Source: Hanleya hanleyi (taxonomy: Eukaryota > Mollusca > Polyplacophora > Lepidopleurida > Hanleyidae). From it: a stretch of DNA of 64,000 nucleotides. Position 1 is the first letter of the stretch. Each line of letters begins with the position of its first letter. The notes beneath the pieces are model-generated. The model searched no databases. It was given only the letters and a program-made list of their open reading frames with translations, and was not told the origin of the DNA. The translations under genes were made by a program, and so were the position numbers. The stretch covers positions 103,438 to 167,437 of the forward strand of contig JAVTVY010037076.1 in assembly GCA_036873755.1 (NCBI GenBank), written 5' to 3'. This document shows, in pieces, positions 10,203 to 19,108 of the stretch.

Positions 10203-11065
10203 TCAGTGCGCGGGTGACGCATTCAACCGATGGAGGTGGTCGGTCAGCTTGGTAAGGAAGAACGTGACATTGGTGACCTTTTCTACGACCCATTGTATGT
10301 TGGGGCGTTGCCGATGTGCCCATCTCAAGGGTTCCACGGTGTCCAGTATCTCCAGCATCGTCTCTAGTGACCTCTGGTTAATGATGGTGAGCGGTTGGTC
10401 AAACACATGGCTGTTATTACTGGCATAATAATACCGTAACTGGTCCGTCTTTTTGTGACGTAAGATGTACCCGAAAGCTACATTCAATTTGAAGGCCGTA
10501 GTTTGATCTTTGCAGATGGCTTCTACGTAGCTGCGTAGACGGGTGAGGTGGGTCAGTGGGAAATTGTAGATATCTGGAAGCACATCGCTGGGAATATCCA
10601 GTGCATCTTCCAGAAAATGTCCGATGTCGTCAGGCGTATGACTGACAACAGCAATGCTAGGGACTGGCTGGATATCTAGACTCTTCTGAACTGTGGGTAT
10701 AGGCGGGCTCTCCGTGATCGCATCACCAGTGGCGTTGGTCTCCCCGGCCTTATCTTCACTGGGTCTCACCTTCCGCGGCTCCTCTTCAGTAGGAAGGTGT
10801 CGCCCAAGCCGTAGAGACGGACCATGAATCAAAAACTGATGCCGTCTCAACTGATTGCGTCGTTTGAAGAGTTGACCACATTCATTACATTGTTCATTCG
10901 CGCCCTCGTGGAGTGAGCGTCCGTGGCGCACTAACTGATCCTCCCGATAAATGACCGTGCGCAGGTTATACAAGTATACCGTGCATCGTTGTGGGTGGAG
11001 GCCTCTTGGCGTCGTAAATTATCTAGACGAGTAAACTGCTTCTGGCAAGTTGTGCAAGTGAACAT
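10203..11065 (-). pseudogene. C2H2 zinc-finger protein (Polinton B), one-base deletion
   Basis: ATG at 11065-11063 begins MFTCTTCQKQFTR. One finger is read in the first frame, then a single base is missing in the CGGTCATTTATCGGG stretch (A has CGGTCACTTAATCGGG). Finger 2 is therefore split and finger 3 (NECGQLFKRRNQLRRHQFLIH) lies in a second frame that is open from 10973 to the stop at 10203. The C-terminal 170 residues are complete here: an acidic/Pro-rich linker followed by a conserved domain (IYNFPLTHLTRL, SLETMLEILDTVE, TFFLTKLTDHLHRL) that I do not recognise. The length is about 285 residues if unbroken. It is divergent from 11578 across a shared promoter region. Probably a regulator; a sequence error is possible. 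Confidence 0.75.
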
Positions 11066-11149
11066 CTTGGTGGTTGACAGAGTGTCTGATGAAACGGCCA
11101 GGCCGCTTCCCTTTCATAGCACGCTAGCTGGTAATCTATTTTTAGCACA

Positions 11150-11540
11150 CCCTTCCCCAAGTCGAGGATCGAGACTGGTGTACTGGTGTACGACTGAGCC
11201 GCATTGCGCGCGCGCGCATGAAGACCCTCATACATACCTCAATGCAGGCGCAGACGCGAAGTGCCCGGATGTAAAAATGACGTCACTTCCGGTTTGGGAG
11301 AATGGAGCGTGACCTTTGGACATGTCCAGACTTGTCTGACCGCCATTGTTGGAAAATGGCGGATAATGGCGGCTAATGGCGGAAGGTGGCCGCCATCGTG
11401 GGAAAATGGCGGCTAATGGCGAAAAAAAGGATTTACCTGTAATCTGTGTTGTTCTTGTTGGTCCCTTTTTTGCACTAACCCATCAGAATAGTACGTATCA
11501 CGGACTACACCCGTAGAGCTACATCTGGTCTATAAAACAC
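11150..11540. promoter_or_regulatory. Divergent promoter region of Polinton B
   Basis: Lies between the minus-strand zinc-finger gene and the plus-strand gene at 11578. It holds TGACGTCACTTCCGG at 11278-11292 (CRE joined to an ETS site), then six ATGGCGG-type cores between 11340 and 11425 (YY1-like), and CTATAAAAC at 11530. Copies A and C have a different sequence here, so the block is specific to B. Confidence 0.5.
11531..11537 (+). promoter_or_regulatory. TATA box of 11578 gene
   Basis: TATAAAA 47 bp before the ATG. The equivalent boxes in A (about 2405) and C (about 57520) are conserved. Confidence 0.6.
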
Positions 11541-11577
11541 GTCCCTCTGGATCCCACACCTTCATTTCTACAGAGCC

Positions 11578-11904
11578 ATGGCGGAGACCCAGCCCCATGC
11601 GACTCGCATCTTACAGTATGCCACCGTGGTGAATTCATTCACGGGTTACCGAGCAGTGGTCCGGTCCCTGTTTGCAGATGGCGACGACAACGAGGGACGA
11701 CGCCAGATCCTGAACGAGTTCACAGAAGCGGTCCTCCACAGAGTGCACTCGATGGAGAGGCGTGCCATCACTCACCACTACTGGACTATGACAGCCATCC
11801 TTGATGCTCGGGCTATGGACCACGAGCGCTCACGCCGCAACCAGCACCGGCTGGTTGGCCTCATACTAGTCTTTGCCCTATTCACCCTGGCGCTGTGGTA
11901 TTGA
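11578..11904 (+). CDS. Small tail-anchored protein (Polinton B)
   Basis: 108 residues starting MAETQPHATRILQYA. The body is charged (FADGDDNEGRRQILNEFTEA), followed by a hydrophobic C-terminal segment at residues about 90-108 ending FTLALWY. This pattern is that of a tail-anchored membrane protein, and no known family was recognised. The ATG is preferred because the TATA box lies 47 bp upstream and the N-terminus is conserved in A and C. First gene of the plus-strand series. Intact here but frameshifted at a G-run in both A and C. Confidence 0.7.
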   Translation: MAETQPHATRILQYATVVNSFTGYRAVVRSLFADGDDNEGRRQILNEFTEAVLHRVHSMERRAITHHYWTMTAILDARAMDHERSRRNQHRLVGLILVFALFTLALWY

Positions 11905-11907
11905 CAC

Positions 11908-11915
11908 TATAAATA
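11908..11915 (+). promoter_or_regulatory. TATA box of 11967 gene
   Basis: TATAAATA starting 4 bp after the upstream stop codon and 59 bp before the ATG at 11967. Confidence 0.6.
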
Positions 11916-11966
11916 CCAGGGTCAGACAGAGTGTGTGTCATTCACCGTTCGATATTTGGACCCAGC

Positions 11967-12467
11967 ATGTCATCCGTCCTACGAGCCATCCTGCCCCTTA
12001 CACCCCAGGTGGGGTTACACGTCTATGAAGATAAAGTCACCCTGGTGGAGGACCGTGGACCTATTTGCTGGGCGCCCGCTGAGACCGTATCGAATACGGT
12101 GACACTACCTCGTGACGGCTGGACCAAATTTAAACGGGTGTTGAGCGGCGAGCTCGACGGAAGCCTCATCCACATAGACAATGCCATCTACGTATACCGT
12201 ACCTCCCTCTTCCTACGCCTGGGCCGCTACCAAGACCCTACGCGAGGCTTCACCCTACACCCCGATCTGTGGTCAGCCTTGGAGAATGTGGTGCCTATTG
12301 TGGACCAGCTGTTTACACCGGACGAGCGATCATCAGACCAGTTGGCGTGGGCTCGTGCTATTGAGGACGCGCTGGCTGAACCCCATGAACAACTACATGA
12401 ACCCGACGACGACGATGCCATTGATTACCCGGCTAGACTCAGTCAGCCCAATGACATGACCACCTGA
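11967..12467 (+). CDS. Small unknown protein, paralog 1 (Polinton B)
   Basis: 166 residues starting MSSVLRAILPL. The core shared with the next gene reads GWTKFKRVLSGELDG..IH, then VY....FLRL, then TLHPDLWSALE. The C-terminus is acidic (EPDDDDAIDYPARL). No transmembrane segment or catalytic motif is visible. It is open in B and C and frameshifted in A. ATG at 11967 was chosen over an upstream GTG because it matches the C copy start and sits the right distance from the TATA box. The tandem paralogy suggests a duplicated accessory or regulatory protein; function unknown. Confidence 0.72.
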   Translation: MSSVLRAILPLTPQVGLHVYEDKVTLVEDRGPICWAPAETVSNTVTLPRDGWTKFKRVLSGELDGSLIHIDNAIYVYRTSLFLRLGRYQDPTRGFTLHPDLWSALENVVPIVDQLFTPDERSSDQLAWARAIEDALAEPHEQLHEPDDDDAIDYPARLSQPNDMTT

Positions 12468-12492
12468 TCCTTTGATCTCACGGGGTTCTCCC

Positions 12493-12500
12493 TATAAATA
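12493..12500 (+). promoter_or_regulatory. TATA box of 12540 gene
   Basis: TATAAATA 47 bp before the ATG at 12540, conserved in A (complement of 1436-1443) and C (58488-58495). Confidence 0.62.
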
Positions 12501-12539
12501 CGGGAGACAGTGAAATCTGGTACCATTCACGTACTGACC

Positions 12540-13010
12540 ATGACGGAGCATATAGTACTGGCGTATTTCAGCTTGACCCCCGAGGTTTTCCTGTACGTGT
12601 ATGCGAATAAGGTCGATATCATGGAGGAGGTGGGAGACGTCTGTGATGCGGACCCTACACAACCGTGCCCGGCTCACATTCGTCTGTCCCGGGAGGGTTG
12701 GACCAAATTCAAACGGGTGTTGTCTGGTGAACTGGACGGCGACCTCATCCACTTGTGTCACGATGTGTACATTCGACGCGGCCCTTTCTTTGCTCAATTG
12801 GCTCGGCTAGATGGAGGTACAGTGCATTTTACCCTTCACCCTGATCTATGGTCTGCATTGGAAGATGCCGTGGTAGATGTGGATGAAGTGCTTATCAAGC
12901 GGTCATCAGACGAGTTGGACTGGTCATTTACCATGGCCACTGTGGAAGCCCACGAAGAAAATCAGAAAGAAACTCCGGCCCAAGATACACCCGTTATAAA
13001 TAAACGATAG
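12540..13010 (+). CDS. Small unknown protein, paralog 2 (Polinton B)
   Basis: 156 residues starting MTEHIVLAYFSLTPEVFLYV. Paralog of 11967-12467: both have the order GWTKFKRVLSGELDG, then VYIRRGPFFAQLARL, then LHPDLWSALEDAV. It has a Glu/Asp-rich C-terminal half. The stop codon lies inside the next gene's promoter: TATAAATA at 12995-13002 overlaps the last codons. No family recognised. Its copies in A and C are truncated by in-frame stops at different Trp codons, so the longest form is here. Confidence 0.72.
   Translation: MTEHIVLAYFSLTPEVFLYVYANKVDIMEEVGDVCDADPTQPCPAHIRLSREGWTKFKRVLSGELDGDLIHLCHDVYIRRGPFFAQLARLDGGTVHFTLHPDLWSALEDAVVDVDEVLIKRSSDELDWSFTMATVEAHEENQKETPAQDTPVINKR
12995..13002 (+). 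promoter_or_regulatory. TATA box of integrase gene
   Basis: TATAAATA embedded in the last codons of the preceding gene, 44 bp before the integrase ATG. Conserved in C (58992-58999). Confidence 0.6.
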
Positions 13011-13038
13011 AGCCAGGGTCCATCATCATTGTGTCACC

Positions 13039-14106
13039 ATGAAGCGCTGGGAGAAAGTGTTGGATAACTTATACTACAGTCCCGACAGTCCGGCGGCCTA
13101 TAGTGCCTTGTCGGCTCTCTATCGAGCGGCCAAACCCCAGGGGATACAACGTGCCCAAGTCCGAGATTGGTTAAGAAAACAAGACACCTATACCTTACAT
13201 CGAGCTGTCCGTCCCCATTTTCTACGGAACCGGGTCATCGTGGGAGGAATAGATGCCCAGTGGCAAGCGGATTTGGTCGATATGAGCGCCTTTTCCAAAC
13301 ACAACGATGGGAATCGGTATATCTTGACGTGCATCGATATCCTATCCAAGTATGCGTGGGTGGTGCCCATCCGGACGAAAACGGGGGCAAATCTCATAGC
13401 GGCGTTCAAAGACATCTTCAACACCGGGCGCAAACCTTTGTATTTGCAAACCGACGAAGGCACGGAATTCCTCAACAGACCATTCCAAGCCTTTCTCAAG
13501 AAACAGTTTTTCTTCCATACGTACAACGAGACCAAGGCTTGCGTGGTGGAAAGGTTCAACAGGACATTCAAAGGCCGCATGTATAAATATTTCACCTATA
13601 AGAATACAAGGCGGTACATCGATGTTCTCCCGAAACTGGTGAGGGGTTACAATCGAGCCTATCATCGAAGTATACAGAGAGCCCTCATTACCGTGACCCA
13701 ACGCAATGAAGCCCAAGTCCGGCGTGTCTTGTACCCCAGGCCATCGCAGCGAACGACGAAGGCGGTGTACAAGGTCGGGGACCCTGTACGGATCAGTAAA
13801 GTCAAGGGCAAGTTCGAGAAAAGTTACTTGCCCAACTGGAGCGATGAGCACTTCCTGATTAAACGGCGCCTACCCCGACAGCGGCGAGTCTATGAACTGG
13901 AAGATCTCCAAGGGGAAACGTTGCTGGGGACGTTTTACGAGACGGAATTACAGCCTGCTGTAAAAACACAGCAAGACTACTACACGGTGGAGCAGATTTT
14001 GAAAACGGAACGTCGACGTGGCAAACTGTTTCATTTCGTGAAATGGCAAGGTTGGCCCAGTTCCTTCAATTCCTGGGTCGCTGCCAACCAGGTGAAACGA
14101 CTATAA
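13039..14106 (+). CDS. Polinton integrase with chromodomain
   Basis: 355 residues, intact. It is a retroviral-type DDE integrase, which in Polintons carries out element insertion. Visible catalytic residues are D78 in QADLVDM, D139 in LQTDEGTEF and E171 in VVERFNRT, with 31 residues between the last two. N-terminal residues 1-60 form a helical region. The C-terminal 42 residues (VEQILK...FVKWQGWPSSFNSW) are a chromodomain, known in Polinton integrases to guide target choice. The stop at 14104-14106 overlaps the TATA box of the next gene. A and C copies lack residues from about 125 to the chromodomain, so this is the only potentially active copy in view. Confidence 0.93.
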   Translation: MKRWEKVLDNLYYSPDSPAAYSALSALYRAAKPQGIQRAQVRDWLRKQDTYTLHRAVRPHFLRNRVIVGGIDAQWQADLVDMSAFSKHNDGNRYILTCIDILSKYAWVVPIRTKTGANLIAAFKDIFNTGRKPLYLQTDEGTEFLNRPFQAFLKKQFFFHTYNETKACVVERFNRTFKGRMYKYFTYKNTRRYIDVLPKLVRGYNRAYHRSIQRALITVTQRNEAQVRRVLYPRPSQRTTKAVYKVGDPVRISKVKGKFEKSYLPNWSDEHFLIKRRLPRQRRVYELEDLQGETLLGTFYETELQPAVKTQQDYYTVEQILKTERRRGKLFHFVKWQGWPSSFNSWVAANQVKRL

Positions 14107-14108
14107 AG
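14102..14108 (+). promoter_or_regulatory. TATA box of membrane-protein gene
   Basis: TATAAAG overlapping the integrase stop codon, 47 bp before the ATG at 14149. Conserved in C (59463-59469). Confidence 0.55.
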
Positions 14109-14148
14109 CCAGACACCACTGCCGTCCTCCTACATTCCACGTCCGACC

Positions 14149-14826
14149 ATGAACACGGTGCAACCGTCTCTGAACACAGCGTCTTCCAAAACGCGCAAAG
14201 CGCAAGTAGGCTTTGGAGTGATAGTGCTAACCCTGCTGAGTGTGTTGTACGCAGGTGTGTTTTACGACGTAGCCTATGTCAGTACGTTACTTAACCAACT
14301 GAGAACACCAGCCATCAGTGAAACGGGTCTACAGAGAGCACCAGTCGAATCGAGCCCAGTCACCACCACCACACCCCGCGTACAAGCCACGTGGAGTGTA
14401 AGCTCTACACTTACACCAAGTACACATGCTACGTCTCAAGACCCACCCGATTTCATCCCTCACAGTGAACCGACAACGACGACCCACGTTGTACCCATCA
14501 CCACCATCATCATCCCTGAACGAGAACAGACAACCACAACCGACGTTGTACCCACCACCACTCCAGTTCACTCGTACCAAATTTACAAGAGCGGGTTACC
14601 ACGACAGCGGATACACCTCGAACCATGGACCCCCGTTGGCAGCATCCCTTCACCTGCGTCATGGCAGGACCGACGGGCTCCGGCAAACGCACTTCGTCAG
14701 GAAGCTCCTTCAACACGCCGACAGCATGATCACTCCACCCTTTGCCCGAGTCGTGTGGTGTTACGGAGAATGGCAGGCAGCGTATGCAGCAATGCCCCAC
14801 ATCACGTTCGTGGAAGGCCTACCTAA
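14149..14826 (+). CDS. Single-pass membrane protein, Thr/Pro-rich (Polinton B)
   Basis: Starts MNTVQPSLNTASSKTRKAQV. A transmembrane segment at about residues 20-37 (GFGVIVLTLLSVLYAGVF) follows a basic patch, then comes a long Thr/Ser/Pro-rich stretch with repeats of TTTTDVVP and TTTTHVVP type. The ORF stays open to 14826, but from 14624 it overlaps the ATPase in another frame and its last 65 residues look like a shadow. The true end is therefore uncertain. In C the frame ends at 59806. It could be a mucin-like virion or envelope-type membrane protein; function unknown. Confidence 0.6.
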   Translation: MNTVQPSLNTASSKTRKAQVGFGVIVLTLLSVLYAGVFYDVAYVSTLLNQLRTPAISETGLQRAPVESSPVTTTTPRVQATWSVSSTLTPSTHATSQDPPDFIPHSEPTTTTHVVPITTIIIPEREQTTTTDVVPTTTPVHSYQIYKSGLPRQRIHLEPWTPVGSIPSPASWQDRRAPANALRQEAPSTRRQHDHSTLCPSRVVLRRMAGSVCSNAPHHVRGRPT

Positions 14827-15232
14827 CCTGGCCGATTTGGAACCCGACACCTTGGTGGTTCTGGATGATCTCATGGCGGAGACGGATGCGCGGGTCACCC
14901 AACTCTTTACCAAAGGCAGCCATCATCGACGGCTCAGCATCATCTACATTGTGCAGAATCTGTTCAGTAAAAACAAAGAACATCGGAACATCAGCTTAAA
15001 TGCCCACTACCTGGTGGTCTTCAAAAACCCGAGAGATACCACTCAACTGCTGCACCTGGCGAGACAGATGTATTCCGGCCGCACGCCGTTTGCATTGGAA
15101 GCCTTTAAAGATGCCACAACCCCTCAGCATGGGTATATGCTCTTCGACCTGAAGCAAGCCACCCCCGACCACCTTCGGCTACGGACCGGCATCTTTCCCG
15201 GAGAGACCCACCACGTGTACATGCAAAAATAA
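14624..15232 (+). pseudogene. Packaging ATPase, A32/FtsK-HerA type (Polinton B), frameshift in P-loop
   Basis: ATG at 14624 (MDPRWQHPFTCVMAGPTGSGK). The Walker A motif GPTGSGK is followed by a one-base deletion (GGCAAACGCAC here, GGCAAAACGCAC in C), so the rest lies in another frame, open to 15232. Walker B is LVVLDDLM, and a sensor-type stretch IIYIVQNLF is also seen. The family drives viral genome packaging. Length about 200 residues. It overlaps the preceding membrane-protein ORF. The break is in an A-run and could be an assembly error; as written the gene is dead. Confidence 0.82.
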
Positions 15233-15383
15233 TGTAAACACATCCACAGTGGCGCCCCCAACTGGGGTCTGTGTGTTTGATGATGAGGAATAATAAAAAG
15301 AATGAATACCACAGCAGGGTTGACTTTGTCTGTGAGGTGGATAAAAAGGGCAGCGTTGTGAGTTCTAGCATTAGTTGTACAGG
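15233..15383 (+). promoter_or_regulatory. Gap with AATAAA and TATA-like motif
   Basis: GGAATAATAAAAAGAATG at about 15287-15304 holds an AATAAA signal for the upstream genes. GATAAAAAGG at 15340-15349 lies 37 bp before the next ATG and may be its TATA element. This is the break between the two gene blocks and is conserved in C (60455-60603). Confidence 0.45.
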
Positions 15384-15725
15384 ATGTCAGCGCGAGTACG
15401 GAAGCACGCTCCCACGCTCCGTGTATTGAAGACGGCCCCACCCGAGTTAGTCCGAACCATTGTACGCGGTGCGGACCCTGACCTTGTACGCTGTCTGTGC
15501 GAGATCGGGTACTACCTGTTAAAAGGCAACGCACCACTGACTCCGGCTCAGAAGACCAAGTTGGCCAAGCATAAGACAGGTCTCCGAACCCTAGTCCACA
15601 AGCGGGTGCCTCAAACACAAAAGAAAAAGGTGTTACAGAAAGGCGGCTTTCTCGGGGCCATCTTAGCACCGTTGGCTGCTTCCGTGTTGGGTCCAGTATT
15701 GGGTGGACTCTTCGGCCGACAATGA
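15384..15725 (+). CDS. pX-like basic/hydrophobic protein (Polinton B)
   Basis: 113 residues starting MSARVRKHAPTLRVL. A helical, charged N-terminal region with DLVRCLCEIGYYLLKGN is followed by a Lys-rich stretch (QTQKKKVLQKGG) and a hydrophobic Gly-rich tail (FLGAILAPLAASVLGPVLGG). This family recurs beside Polinton and adintovirus capsid genes and has been compared with adenovirus pX; that link is from general knowledge and not shown here. The stop overlaps the next start as ATGA. The copy in C is also intact, suggesting constraint. Confidence 0.75.
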   Translation: MSARVRKHAPTLRVLKTAPPELVRTIVRGADPDLVRCLCEIGYYLLKGNAPLTPAQKTKLAKHKTGLRTLVHKRVPQTQKKKVLQKGGFLGAILAPLAASVLGPVLGGLFGRQ

Positions 15726-16578
15726 ACCACACGAAAAAAATGGTCCTCGTCGAACCACGGTTCCTGCAAAACCTCCAATCGCCCTACCCTGTGCCACCTA
15801 CGGTGAAGACCATAAACAGCCTCGATGGAGAGATGCAACAGATCTTACAGAGACCGGGGTTAAGCGACAGTGAGAAGGTACAACGGTACAATGAGACGCT
15901 TCAACGGTACATGACGTTCATGGACCAATACAAAACCCTGTCTACCCCAGCAACACCACCACCACCACCACCACCACCACCACCACGTGACAGACCGCCG
16001 ACCTCAGCACCGCTCCAACAGCCGGATTGGGTAGCCCCCACAGCCCCACAGTGGGTGGAAGACGAAGTGCTGAAGAGTGTACCTGCCTCGTTCAAGAAAC
16101 AAGCTGGTCTGGTATTACAACGGATGAAACAGAATCCTAACATGACTTGGAATGATAAAGGCGAACTCCTGGTACAGAATCAGGTGGTCCCCGGCACCCA
16201 CATGACGGATTTAGTGAATGATCTGATGCGTCAACGCAGATCGCACACTGATCCTCGAGGATGGGAGGTCTTCGCTCAAGGCTTGAAAGAATGCATGTAC
16301 CACAGGAATTGGTGGGGAACCCCCACCGCTGGGCCTTCAGGCAGCAAAGTCTGCAATCGCCGAGTCGTGCACCACGACAGATTCCACAACCTTGGGAATC
16401 CGACTGGAAACCGGAGTCACCCCCCAAATCACCACCACGACGGGCACCTTCTTTTCGCGCCTATAAAAAAACACCCTTGATCAAGACACCCCACATCTCC
16501 AGAGCCGTGACACGTAGCAAGTCACCGCGACGAACACGACGCCGGACACAACCGCCCAAGGCCTGGAAGACCTATTAA
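15722..16578 (+). pseudogene. Proline-rich structural-type protein (Polinton B), frameshifted
   Basis: ATG at 15722 overlaps the upstream stop (ATGA). The N-terminal region includes LDGEMQQILQRPGLSDSEKV, then a run of about ten prolines, a conserved block MTWNDKGELLVQNQVVPGTH and LVNDLMRQRRSHTDPRGWE, then one base is missing after CTTGAAAGA (16292). The first frame ends at 16480. The second frame carries the rest (VPQELVGNP...) and a basic C-terminus (RTRRRTQPPKAWKTY) to 16578. The C copy is intact at 271 residues. The conserved block recurs in Polinton genomes next to the capsid genes; a virion protein role is inferred. Confidence 0.72.
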
Positions 16579-16611
16579 AACCAACAGCAGCAGCAGGACA
16601 GCTCAGTCGCC

Positions 16612-17400
16612 ATGTTTTACCTGACCCTACCCAGTAACAGTTCGCTGGATGTGTTTCCTGACAACACCGTGGCCAAGTACGTCACCCAGTTACCGCAACC
16701 GTTACATTTACCTGGCCGGTGGGAATGCGGCCTCGTGGATATCTAATACCCTTACTCATGGTACAACGTGAGAGCCAATGAAGTGTGGTACGAGGTGACC
16801 TACGAAGGCAAAGTAACCCGACTGATTCTGCCCGAAGGCCAATACGATACCCCCAAAGAGTTCATGGGTGGGCTGTCAAGACTGATGCATTATAAGTCTC
16901 TACGAGGGGTGACGAATACTTCAAGACCCATCAAAGCCTATCCCTTCAAGAATCACGTGGACTTCGATTACAACGCACACAACGACAAGGCACAGCTTAT
17001 CGTCTCCGGCAAGGCGAGTGTCGTACTGAGTCCTATCCTACAGCAAATGCTGGGTTTCGATTTAGAGACGTTCGCTGGTCCCACTGAACACCATGGCGAG
17101 ATGCCGATGGATATGAAGTTGGGTATGTACGGACTCTACGTCTACTCGGACGTGGTGGACAACCACATCGTGGGCGATATCAACACACCTCTGTTACGGG
17201 TGGTCCCCATTAAAAAGACGTATGGAGGTCAAGTCACCCACAGTTTCACCCACATGCTCTACTTGCCCGTACGACAAACTGGCATAAACACGATCACGGT
17301 GGATATAAGAGATGACACGGGACGACCGGTGGCATTCGAACGAGGAAAAGTGGTGCTGACACTTCATTTTCGACAAGCACGTGCTCCCAACTTTGCATAA
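16612..17400 (+). pseudogene. Penton-like minor capsid protein (Polinton B), one internal stop
   Basis: 262 codons starting MFYLTLPSNSSLDVFPDNTV. The N-terminal signature (LPSNSS...DNT...FxxxLP...L.GxWECGLVDI.YPYSWYNV) matches the minor capsid (penton, single jelly roll) protein of Polintons. A TAA at 16744-16746 replaces the Gln codon seen in C; the rest is open. TATTAAAA at 16573-16580 lies 39 bp before the ATG. Apart from that stop the protein is full length. In C the start, several codons and the C-terminus are also broken. Confidence 0.78.
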
Positions 17401-17806
17401 TGAAAGTACCTTACGAGTGCGATGCACGCAGCTATGCCGACTATTATGCCCAACAGGCCGGGGCGGCTTTCCGGTCTTTAGCGGCGCACGCATGCAACGA
17501 GGACATCGACTGGGGAACATACTCGGCAGCATCGTCAAAATGTTCCTGCCCTTGGTGACGCGTGGGGTGAAAGCAATCGGTAAACAAGCGGTACGCAGTG
17601 GACTGGAAGTGGCCGGTGATGTCTTGGGGGGTACGGCACCCAAAGAAGCCTTGAAACGACGGGCCAGAGAAGCGGGAGGCGTCTTGGTGGCCAAAGCACA
17701 ACGCACCGTAGGGAATAAAAGAGCTGCTCCACCGAGACCACGCACCAGTCGACGACCCACCCAGCGACGACGCACATCGAAGAAGACAAAGGATATCTTT
17801 TCTTAA
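17401..17806 (+). pseudogene. pVI-like virion protein (Polinton B), frameshifted
   Basis: ATG at 17401, directly after the penton stop codon. It starts MKVPYECDARSYADYYAQQA; the frame then shifts near 17460 and continues FPVFSGARMQRGHRLGNILG, an amphipathic/hydrophobic helix (IVKMFLPLVTRGVKAI), then Lys/Arg-rich sequence ending RRRTSKKTKDIFS at 17806. The pattern of a YY..Q.G..PVF.G...QRGHGLG motif followed by a hydrophobic helix is typical of a Polinton/adintovirus protein compared with adenovirus pVI (membrane-lytic). Ends 4 bp before the capsid gene. Confidence 0.7.
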
Positions 17807-17809
17807 AAC

Positions 17810-19107
17810 ATGTCCTTAATCCACGCCGAGTCCTGCCCCTCCACCAACAGTGATTTTGATTTGTGGACCGTGCCGCCCACACAAACCAGTGTCGAACAAG
17901 GATTATGGGTGGAGCATCTCCCGCTCTCCAGCATCAACGAAACCGGGCCCATTGAGTTCACCATCAGTAATGCGGATACGGCCTATGTGGATTTAGCCCA
18001 TACCTACTTGTATGTAAAAGCCAAGGTTGTCAATGGAGCTGGCACCAGAATCGCTGACCCAGCAACGGTGGGCCCGACGAATCTCTGGCTGCACTCGATG
18101 TTTCAACAGGTGGATGTTTTTCTCAGCGACAAACTCATCAGTGACTCCACCAACACGTACCCCTATCGAGCCTACATCGAAACCCTGTTGTCGTATGGGC
18201 GAGAGGCTAAAAAATCTCAGCTGACAACCGCTTTATTCTACAAGGACACGCCCGAGCACATGGACACGGCGGACAATGGGGGATATAACAAACGGAAGGC
18301 TTTCACTGCGAACAGTGCCTCGGTGGATATGATGGGTCGACTGCACGCAGACATGTTCATGCAAGACCGGTACCTCTTGAACAAGATCCCCATCAAAATC
18401 CGACTGATACGGGCGCCTCCGACCTTCGCCTTGATGGCCACTAACGTAGAGGGGCATGCAGCGGACTATAAGATTGTCATCCGAGACGCAGTTCTGTATG
18501 TCCGAAAAGTGAAACCGAATCCAGCCGTTCAATTGGGACACATGAAAGCCTTAGAAACAAAACCAGCCCAGTACCCTATCCGACGTGTGCAAACCAAAGT
18601 GTTCTCTGTGCCTGCTGGAAATATGGGCGCCAACAAAGAAAACCTGTTCCCAAGCGATTGATCCTGGCCTGTGTGGAGAATACCAGTTTCAGCGGAGCCT
18701 ACCCAGAGAATCCGTTTGACTTTAAACATTTCGGCATCAATTTTGTGGCCCTGCATGTGGATGGACAACAGGTGCCAGCCGCGGCCTTAACACCGAACTT
18801 TGGGCGCAGGAATTTTATTCGAGCCTATCAGAGCCTGTTTACAGCCACCGGTCAAATCAACCAGGACGAAGGGAATTTCATCAGTCGGGAGGACTACGCG
18901 AACGGATACACGTTGTTCTGTTTCGATCTAACCCCCACCTTAGAGAACGACCATCAGCTGGCCCTGGCCAAGCAAGGCAACTTACGGTTGGAAATCCACT
19001 TTGCACGAGCCCTGGCGACCACCGTCAATGTGATCTGCTACGCCGAGTTTGACAACATCATTCAAGTGGACAAGGCGCGCAACGTCCTGTGTGACTTCTC
19101 CACCTAA
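17810..19107 (+). pseudogene. Major capsid protein, F54H12.2-like (Polinton B), frameshifted
   Basis: ATG at 17810 (MSLIHAESCPSTNSDFDLWT). The first 283 codons are open to 18661 and include QTSVEQGLWVEH, TYLYVKAKVV, LWLHSMFQQVDVFLSDKLIS and a VFSVPAGNMGANKENLF block. About a dozen bases are then missing, shifting the frame. The C-terminal part (LILACVEN..., DGQQVPAAALTPNFG, DEGNFISREDYANGYTLFCFDL) is open to 19107. The total is about 432 residues. Known as the F54H12.2-like family of invertebrate genomes, which corresponds to the Polinton double-jelly-roll capsid protein. The C copy has a larger gap at the same place, so this region is prone to deletion. Confidence 0.85.
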
Positions 19108-19108
19108 C

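Noticed and set aside
10010..10255. ORF MLHHTQAGGAALGMF..., repeated at 56126 and in reverse near 3853
   Set aside because: Antisense to the zinc-finger 3' end and its UTR; explained by conservation of that gene and hairpin.
13188..13851. Minus-strand ORFs of 135 and 169 residues inside the integrase
   Set aside because: Antisense shadows; the plus-strand integrase has clear catalytic motifs.
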